64,000 nucleotides of DNA from Lanius collurio. Its lineage: Eukaryota > Chordata > Aves > Passeriformes > Laniidae. The notes under the pieces are model-generated. The model ran no database searches. It was not told where the DNA came from and worked only from the letters and a program-made list of their open reading frames with translations. Positions 62,301 through 64,000 of this stretch are shown here, piece after piece. How positions within the stretch are numbered: position 1 is the stretch's first letter; the number at the start of each line of letters is the position of its first letter. The stretch lies in contig JACBWW010000008.1 in NCBI GenBank assembly GCA_020086605.1, forward strand, positions 17,317,909 through 17,381,908. The letters are read 5' to 3'. A program made the translations under genes and the position numbers.

Positions 62301-63493
62301 AAGTGCTCTTCTAGAAACTGCACCTTAAAGAATAATTTATTATAGACATTAGAAAACATTCTGGAAAAAAAAAAAACAGATCAAACTTTTATAAAAAAAA
62401 AGAAAAACGAAAAAGGGGCATATTGAAGGCATACAGGCTGAAACATGATATAATAAATGTAAACACTAATCCTGTAAGGTAGTTGTACCTGCTTTTGCAA
62501 AACAACTTACTGACAAGAAAAGTGGAAGTGGAAAGGTTCAGCTCAGTTCTTGTCTTAGAACACAGAAATCCCACAGTCCTCATATTCTAGGGGACTACAA
62601 TTACCACCAAACTTCAGCACAGGATGACCTTCAATTCCTTCCATTCAAACTATGCACCTTTCTTGTAAAAAATGAAAGGACAGCCAGAAGGAGCCTGACT
62701 GCAGTATAGTAAAAGTGACAAATGAGGCTCAAAGCCCAGATCAGCCGTCTTACTGAAGTACAGGCTCCTGGAAAAAGGAACTTCATCAAAATATCAAAAT
62801 TAAAAGTAACTTATTTTATAAAGATTCTTCCTATTCAGTTTGGGCATCTATTCTCAAAAGAAGTATTGTTGAAGTATGACACCAAATACAATTTTGGAGT
62901 GATTTTACTCTGTTGATACAAAAAGACACTTTTACTGAATTCTTTGATAGTTTCAGCAGCATTTAAAGAAGTTGCTTCGACTTACAAAAAAAATACCTTG
63001 CACCTAAATGATTATTTGTGGACACAAAAATGCTGCTAGCTTGAAAAATCCTTGCTATTTTTCTAGTCCTGTTGGAGGTTTTTCTCTCTCACAGAAGCTG
63101 TTAGGAAGTTTTAACACCTATGACCTTGTAAAGCTTTGTTTATAATTCAACAGGAAAATATTTTGATAATGAATGTTTTAGGATTTTGGCTAATGATCCC
63201 AAAGGGGTGGTGTGTCTTTGACCAAGTAGCTTATGAAGAAAAGGTCTATGATATAGTGGGAAATAATTAATAAATTCATTATTCTTGGAGCATCACTCCT
63301 GCCAGCTGGTCTTCTCTCTCTCCTTCTCTCTGCCACTACTCCGGGGCCTGCTGTCATAATTACTGATGATACACTAGGCTGTGTACTTTCACCCAGCTTC
63401 TAATGTTCAACAATGAAGACAAAGAAAAATATTCAGATACTTACTACACTCCAGAAACTGCTTCAGCCGTTCAAATACAGCATGTAGAAAACC
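8226..63493 (-). CDS. IPO11: IPO11 importin-11, joined CDS of 23 exons, 5' part off the window
   Basis: Importin-11 is a karyopherin-beta nuclear import receptor. Family knowledge: it carries cargoes such as charged class III E2 ubiquitin-conjugating enzymes through the nuclear pore and releases them on RanGTP binding. Exons in transcript order are 63493-63445, 61952-61882, 60528-60336, 59535-59383, 59115-59072, 58167-58077, 56637-56590, 55960-55855, 54291-54165, 52494-52461, 52298-52258, 51210-51094, 49734-49621, 48432-48317, 46790-46714, 41788-41709, 41119-41039, 38692-38597, 37095-36982, 36077-35956, 16927-16832, 13437-13353 and 8390-8226. They sum to 2220 nt, 739 codons plus TAA, with no internal stop. 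The translation is nearly identical to mammalian importin-11 from [16 protein letters not shown] to its C-terminus. The part present is HEAT-repeat solenoid; the N-terminal Ran-binding region is not in the window. All introns are GT-AG except the one between exons 10 and 11, which is AT-AC. Exon numbers here count within the window only. The match rests on recalled protein sequence, not an alignment run. Confidence 0.96.
8391..13352 (-). other. IPO11: IPO11 last intron
   Basis: A 4.96-kb GT-AG intron holding the inverted second copy of the GC-rich dispersed repeat (about 9690-10500). The rest is AT-rich and unremarkable, with very AT-rich runs near 12480-12960. Confidence 0.9.
9690..10500 (-). 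repeat. GC-rich dispersed repeat, copy 2 (inverted)
   Basis: Read on the minus strand this gives GAGAGCAACAACTCTGC, then GGTGCTCCAGGTGCCAGAGC. TGGAGCAG and CTGCAGCCC units follow, then GAGTGTGAGGAGGAAGGAGC and a tail with TTTCTCATTACCCTACC and GATAAATTAA. The order matches copy 1 at 1-735, and this copy extends further in the 5' direction. The 88- to 106-codon open frames here come from the repeat. Likely retroelement-derived; class not established. Confidence 0.7.
13353..13437 (-). CDS. IPO11: IPO11 window exon 22 (85 nt)
   Basis: Completes Asp657 and encodes residues 658-685, [20 protein letters not shown] then EQDKRKKM. This is the acidic-then-basic linker near the C-terminus of the family. 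The acceptor is atttttag and the donor is gtaagtttt. Confidence 0.96.
13438..16831 (-). other. IPO11: IPO11 intron between window exons 21 and 22
   Basis: A 3.4-kb AT-rich GT-AG intron. The open frames here (for example around 13960-14316) lack recognisable domains. No mobile element was identified. Confidence 0.85.
16832..16927 (-). CDS. IPO11: IPO11 window exon 21 (96 nt), with duplicated acceptor region
   Basis: Completes Asn625 and encodes residues 626-656, [20 protein letters not shown] through ETGTYK, plus two bases of a split Asp codon. The acceptor is ttttacag and the donor is gtaagtgga. The first 21 nt and the adjoining 11 intron bases are repeated directly upstream as a 32-bp tandem copy in which the acceptor reads AA. 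Confidence 0.95.
16907..16970. repeat. 32-bp tandem duplication across a 3' splice site
   Basis: Units 16907-16938 and 16939-16970 are directly adjacent and agree at 28 of 32 positions. The inner unit contains the first 21 nt of IPO11 window exon 21 and its acceptor. The outer, intronic unit has AA in place of the acceptor AG. Confidence 0.92.
19122..19650 (-). mobile_element. CR1-type LINE, 5'-truncated
   Basis: The plus strand starts CCCAGAATGGTTTGGGTTG. It continues through the hallmark CR1 phrases for failed bird LINEs (CTGGCCTTGAACACTTCCAG, CATCCACAGCTTCTCTGGGC, TCCTAACATCTAACC, CTCCAGAGCTGGATGCAGCA), which are reverse-complement CR1 3' sequence. About 530 bp of 3' end remains. No functional reverse transcriptase is present. 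Confidence 0.93.
23907..25805 (-). CDS. LRRC70: LRRC70 leucine-rich repeat-containing protein 70 (632 aa)
   Basis: A single-exon coding region for a type I membrane protein of the LRR family, related to synleurin (LRRC70), which is reported to sensitise cells to cytokines. From the N-terminus: hydrophobic signal peptide (about 11-31); Cys-rich LRR N-cap (Cys33, 37, 40, 47); about twelve 24-residue LRRs (about 62-357); LRR C-cap starting NPWNCSC (Cys364, 366, 386, 408); Ser/Thr-rich stalk (about 410-525); transmembrane segment at about 539-559; and a 73-residue cytoplasmic tail ending VILFEHSSL. Length is close to the mammalian protein (about 622). The reading frame stays open upstream to 25907, but similarity to mammals starts at the ATG at 25805. 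An in-frame ATG at 25832 would add nine residues. The gene lies inside an IPO11 intron on the same strand, an arrangement known in mammals. Confidence 0.95.
   Translation of the reverse strand: MCVLQSSPPCPRAFLYILNCFLLLLLQKEAFGCPSACQLCTGRQVSCRNAGLSSIPWNLPKTAILVYLSGNNISHLTPNGLRGLQKLAALYMDNSSILYVHPKAFVEVPKLCYLHLNNNNIKHLDPGIFEGLSNLHCLYLQNNQIAFLPRGLFSDLLSVRYLTLQRNRLSVLGGGTFLGMIRLQTLNLANNKISRISDSAFHHLENLVYLFLEGNNLTLVPSNAIGRLKNLERLSLSHNPIGSIQPFAFKGLNKLKYLSLKNVKLKCIAVNGFFGLNNLSQLILSYNDLENINSSTFTLLNNLMYLQLDRNKIATISNGTFKKMGQSLKVLNLAFNNITELQPEVLKPLVSLTHLQVNSNPWNCSCKMLGLLNWLASSLVSAKIHCQNPQSMRGRPLYYMKRAQFSNCVGLTAGSGSAPSLGSVRVRHSTTTVMMAWHKGNRHNTLEQFVSAETKYVTFWEGTTATSSTPLPYEEYAVEIPSQATTLLSTLPVQIPAEIMPTNRTVEEEQLFTTDAAPVSLKTTLICTQQVEKLNQAFDILLAFFILACAIILFLTCKIVQFRQKLKVLENSGEKSIEYYGFYQPGRYNITDSVQSITRKSVGHSELDQIRLLKRTASESQAQVILFEHSSL
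25844..26342 (-). other. LRRC70: Putative 5' UTR intron of LRRC70
   Basis: The minus strand carries a donor-like TTTGGG|GTAAGGAA at 26342-26341 and a pyrimidine-rich acceptor tttatctctactag ending at 25844, 38 nt above the LRRC70 ATG. Together they would remove about 500 nt of leader. The same acceptor could accept IPO11 readthrough splicing. Inferred from splice motifs only. Confidence 0.4.
26534..26547. promoter_or_regulatory. Possible RFX X-box near the LRRC70 leader
   Basis: GTTGCCATGGATAC resembles the palindromic RFX X-box GTTGCCATGGCAAC with two mismatches in one half-site. It sits just upstream of the putative first LRRC70 exon. A CCATTTT motif of the YY1 kind follows at about 26571. 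Weak, single-site evidence. Confidence 0.25.
26661..26712. repeat. T/G-rich low-complexity tract
   Basis: A run of T blocks separated by G or GG, ending in about 12 T. It lies upstream of the putative LRRC70 leader and has no coding potential. Confidence 0.8.
28105..28130. repeat. A-rich tract
   Basis: Fourteen A followed by CAAACAAAAAAA. Simple sequence inside the large IPO11 intron. Confidence 0.8.
31829..31864. repeat. 15-bp tandem repeat, 2.4 copies
   Basis: ACTGGCAGAACTCAT occurs twice perfectly, followed by a partial third unit ACTGGC. Intronic. Confidence 0.9.
35956..36077 (-). CDS. IPO11: IPO11 window exon 20 (122 nt), last exon before the LRRC70-bearing intron
   Basis: Encodes residues 585-624, [20 protein letters not shown] through [10 protein letters not shown], plus two bases (AA) of a split codon that becomes Asn rather than the Ser of mammals. 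The acceptor is tgttgcag and the donor is gtaagcaaa. Confidence 0.95.
36982..37095 (-). CDS. IPO11: IPO11 window exon 19 (114 nt)
   Basis: Encodes residues 547-584, [20 protein letters not shown] to MACELGQE, in phase 0. The acceptor is tgtttcag and the donor is gtaaggttt. The second half is more divergent from mammals than the first. Confidence 0.95.
38597..38692 (-). CDS. IPO11: IPO11 window exon 18 (96 nt)
   Basis: Encodes residues 515-546, [20 protein letters not shown] through GIIDGE, in phase 0. The acceptor is attcttaag and the donor is gtaagagtt. Confidence 0.95.
41039..41119 (-). CDS. IPO11: IPO11 window exon 17 (81 nt)
   Basis: Encodes residues 488-514, [20 protein letters not shown] to GQVQVLK, in phase 0. 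The acceptor is ttttttag. The donor gtggagta is weak but keeps the reading frame and matches the expected VLK-VVEN junction. Confidence 0.93.
41709..41788 (-). CDS. IPO11: IPO11 window exon 16 (80 nt)
   Basis: Completes Glu461 and encodes residues 462-487, [20 protein letters not shown] to SSEFLQ. The acceptor is ttcccag and the donor is gtatgttac. Confidence 0.95.
42934..42962. repeat. Perfect 12-bp inverted repeat, 5-nt loop
   Basis: TTAGGTAGAACA, loop TTCTG, then TGTTCTACCTAA. Can form a perfect intronic hairpin. No terminator or RNA-gene context. Confidence 0.9.
45206..45233. repeat. Perfect 12-bp inverted repeat, 4-nt loop
   Basis: AAAGTAGTACAG, loop AAGC, then CTGTACTACTTT. A second perfect intronic hairpin 2.3 kb from the one at 42934; the two stems are unrelated in sequence. 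Confidence 0.9.
46714..46790 (-). CDS. IPO11: IPO11 window exon 15 (77 nt)
   Basis: Completes Trp435 and encodes residues 436-460, [20 protein letters not shown] to MSALL, plus one base of a split Glu codon. The acceptor is gttcttag and the donor is gtaagtctt. Confidence 0.95.
46953..46988. repeat. 18-bp tandem repeat, 2 copies
   Basis: ACACTCATCAGTATAGGC followed by ACACACATCAGTATAGGT, 16 of 18 positions identical. Intronic. Confidence 0.85.
48317..48432 (-). CDS. IPO11: IPO11 window exon 14 (116 nt)
   Basis: Encodes residues 397-434, [20 protein letters not shown] through LLEDGLEL, plus two bases of a split Trp codon. The acceptor is ttttatag and the donor is gtaagaatg. Confidence 0.96.
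49621..49734 (-). CDS. IPO11: IPO11 window exon 13 (114 nt)
   Basis: Encodes residues 359-396, beginning [20 protein letters not shown] and ending TTLIHLVQ, in phase 0. The acceptor is attttag and the donor is gtaaggaat. Identical to the recalled mammalian sequence over its length. Confidence 0.96.
51094..51210 (-). CDS. IPO11: IPO11 window exon 12 (117 nt)
   Basis: Encodes residues 320-358, beginning [20 protein letters not shown] and ending CVIERVNMQ, in phase 0. The acceptor is tctttaag and the donor is gtatttaaa. Confidence 0.95.
52258..52298 (-). CDS. IPO11: IPO11 window exon 11 (41-nt microexon after an AT-AC intron)
   Basis: Encodes the rest of Thr306 and residues 307-319, [13 protein letters not shown]. 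The intron before it ends in AC after a TTCCTTAAC branch-site motif. An alternative AG three bases after the first coding base (ctgtag) breaks the reading frame. The downstream donor is gtaagagc. Confidence 0.92.
52299..52460 (-). other. IPO11: U12-type AT-AC intron in IPO11
   Basis: The intron starts ATATCCTTAT, close to the U12 donor consensus ATATCCTTT. It ends in AC, with an exact TTCCTTAAC branch-site consensus ending 10 nt before the 3' end. There is no polypyrimidine tract of the major type. At 162 nt it is the shortest intron in the window. These boundaries are the only ones that give the conserved TLKLTVDDFEF reading frame. Confidence 0.9.
52461..52494 (-). CDS. IPO11: IPO11 window exon 10 (34-nt microexon before an AT-AC intron)
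   Basis: Encodes residues 295-305, [11 protein letters not shown], plus the first base of a Thr codon. The upstream acceptor is the usual tttcag. The downstream junction has no GT: the intron begins ATATCCTTAT, a U12-type AT donor. Joining it to exon 11 restores TLKLTVDDFEF exactly as in mammals. Confidence 0.92.
52495..54164 (-). other. IPO11: IPO11 intron between window exons 9 and 10
   Basis: A 1.67-kb GT-AG intron (donor gtaagtata, acceptor tttcag) directly upstream of the microexon pair. About a third of it is the CR1 copy at 53231-53800. Confidence 0.9.
53231..53800 (-). mobile_element. CR1-type LINE, 5'-truncated
   Basis: The plus strand opens CATAGAATCACAGAATCGTT and goes on through reverse-complement CR1 phrases (AAATTTTTCCTAATGTCTAACC, split here as AAATTTTTCC and TAATGTCTAACC; CTCAGTCATCTGCAAACTCA near its right end). 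About 570 bp, GC-richer than the intron around it. The 111-codon minus-strand frame here is not a gene. Confidence 0.92.
54165..54291 (-). CDS. IPO11: IPO11 window exon 9 (127 nt)
   Basis: Encodes residues 252-294, beginning [20 protein letters not shown] and ending LLQDRDLV. The acceptor is tttaaag and the donor is gtaagtata. A typical HEAT-helix pattern of basic and hydrophobic residues. Confidence 0.95.
55855..55960 (-). CDS. IPO11: IPO11 window exon 8 (106 nt)
   Basis: Encodes residues 217-251 with the motif [20 protein letters not shown] and ends in VSHD plus two bases of an Arg codon. The acceptor is tttccccag and the donor is gtaaacatc. Confidence 0.95.
56590..56637 (-). CDS. IPO11: IPO11 window exon 7 (48 nt)
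   Basis: Encodes residues 201-216, [16 protein letters not shown], with split Gly and Val codons at its edges. The acceptor is gcttgtag and the donor is gtaaattaa. This stretch is less conserved against mammals than the flanking exons. Confidence 0.92.
58077..58167 (-). CDS. IPO11: IPO11 window exon 6 (91 nt)
   Basis: Encodes residues 171-200, starting [20 protein letters not shown], plus the first base of a split Gly codon. The acceptor is atttttcag and the donor is gtaagttcc. Confidence 0.95.
59072..59115 (-). CDS. IPO11: IPO11 window exon 5 (44 nt)
   Basis: Encodes residues 156-170, [15 protein letters not shown], with the Thr codon completed from the previous exon. The acceptor is aataatag and the donor is gtaagtgtt. 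A short exon found by phase and protein match. Confidence 0.94.
59383..59535 (-). CDS. IPO11: IPO11 window exon 4 (153 nt)
   Basis: Encodes residues 105-155 with the motif [20 protein letters not shown] and ends in MWEEDPESF, with a split Thr codon. The acceptor is tatttcag and the donor is gtaagaaac. Almost every residue matches the mammalian protein. Confidence 0.96.
60336..60528 (-). CDS. IPO11: IPO11 window exon 3 (193 nt, longest in window)
   Basis: Encodes residues 41-104 ([12 protein letters not shown] to AYKPSKNIE) plus one base of a split Asp codon. The acceptor is tttaag. The donor gtactgc is weak by the usual GTRAGT standard, but phase and homology require it. Confidence 0.94.
60733..60749. 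repeat. 17-T homopolymer tract
   Basis: An uninterrupted run of 17 T in an IPO11 intron. Confidence 0.9.
61882..61952 (-). CDS. IPO11: IPO11 window exon 2 (71 nt)
   Basis: Encodes residues 17-40, including [15 protein letters not shown]. The acceptor must be tttaccag ending at 61953. The AG four bases downstream (ggcag) looks similar but would create an immediate in-frame stop, so phase decides the boundary. The donor is gtaagtaaa. Confidence 0.93.
63445..63493 (-). CDS. IPO11: IPO11 window exon 1 (49 nt)
   Basis: Encodes residues 1-16 of the window product, [16 protein letters not shown], plus the first base of a split Ser codon. The acceptor is ttttttag and the donor is gtaagtatc. Matches the importin-11 stretch just before the Cys-Ser-Arg-Ser motif. 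Upstream coding sequence lies beyond position 64000. Confidence 0.93.
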
Positions 63494-64000
63494 CTAAAAA
63501 ACAAATGTGTCTTTTAAAGATGAAGCCTATTCTGCACTGTATTATGAGAACAAAGTTACGTCAGACATAAGTCAGTTCAGATGTCTTACCAGCTCAGACA
63601 TGACCTCATAACTTTTAATTGAACTCTTTGATTATTTTGAACAATTTCCTTGTGAAATTAATAATTAGCTAGCAAGTAGACTGCATAGGTGATCCAAACT
63701 GTTCTTATTAGTACTACATAAACAGCACAGAAGCTCTAGTAGAAGGAAAGACAGGTAACTACACACACAACCTTTAATATATGCTTATCCAGTTCTACCC
63801 TCTTCTCAACTTCCTAGCAGAGGACATAAGTTGCAGGAACTCAATTCCTCAGCAAAACAGGCAGCACTTGCGGTTAAGGAAGGTGCTCAGGTTTCTTTCT
63901 CTGACCCTACCCTCTCCATGGGCTGCATATCACAGGCTTTCATCTCAATCAAACCAATTTTATCAAAAGAATATGATAGGACAAGTATGGCATCACATTT

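Larger units (their letters stand above)
54292..64000 (-). other. IPO11: IPO11 introns upstream of window exon 9
   Basis: Introns at 54292-55854, 55961-56589, 56638-58076, 58168-59071, 59116-59382, 59536-60335, 60529-61881 and 61953-63444, plus part of the next one from 63494 to the window end. They hold AT-rich sequence with simple A or T tracts (56379-56390, 60733-60749, 62365-62376). No other gene or mobile element was recognised. Confidence 0.85.

Noticed and set aside
1..64000. CRISPR arrays, operons, phage or bacterial systems
   Set aside because: No regular spaced repeats, ribosome-binding sites or compact gene blocks; split genes and CR1 LINEs show a bird nuclear genome.

Overview
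The window is vertebrate nuclear DNA and almost certainly avian. It is AT-rich and intron-dominated, with split genes using GT-AG introns, and it carries three truncated CR1-type LINE copies whose 3' ends show the bird-typical ATTCTATG-like tail. There are no bacterial, organellar or intact viral genes. The exact species cannot be read from the sequence.

One gene fills most of the window. IPO11 (importin-11, a karyopherin-beta nuclear import receptor) runs on the minus strand from beyond the right edge to its stop codon at 8226. I placed 23 coding exons by translating the minus strand and comparing it with the mammalian protein as I remember it. All junction phases agree, and the exons sum to 2220 nt (739 residues plus stop), the C-terminal three quarters of a protein of about 975 residues. 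The N-terminal Ran-binding exons lie beyond position 64000. Exons are closely spaced from 63.5 to 46.7 kb and sparser from 41.8 to 36.0 kb. A 19-kb intron follows, and the last three exons lie at 16.9, 13.4 and 8.3 kb.

The 19-kb intron (16928-35955) hosts a second gene on the same strand. LRRC70 is a leucine-rich-repeat single-pass membrane protein of 632 residues encoded by one intact coding exon at 23907-25805. A splice acceptor just upstream and a strong donor 500 bp further upstream suggest a spliced 5' leader, and the same acceptor could serve IPO11-LRRC70 readthrough.

Region 1-8225 lies downstream of IPO11 and has no recognised gene. It holds part of a GC-rich dispersed repeat (1 to about 735), an unexplained GC-rich block (3095-3405), and a short CR1 relic. 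A second copy of the dispersed repeat, in inverted orientation, sits in the last IPO11 intron (about 9690-10500).

The most notable observations are two. First, there is a complete AT-AC minor-spliceosome (U12-type) intron of only 162 nt inside IPO11 at 52299-52460. Second, a 32-bp tandem duplication spans the 3' splice site of the third-to-last exon (16907-16970), and its outer copy has lost the acceptor AG. I found no new defence system, toxin, CRISPR array or comparable novel system here.
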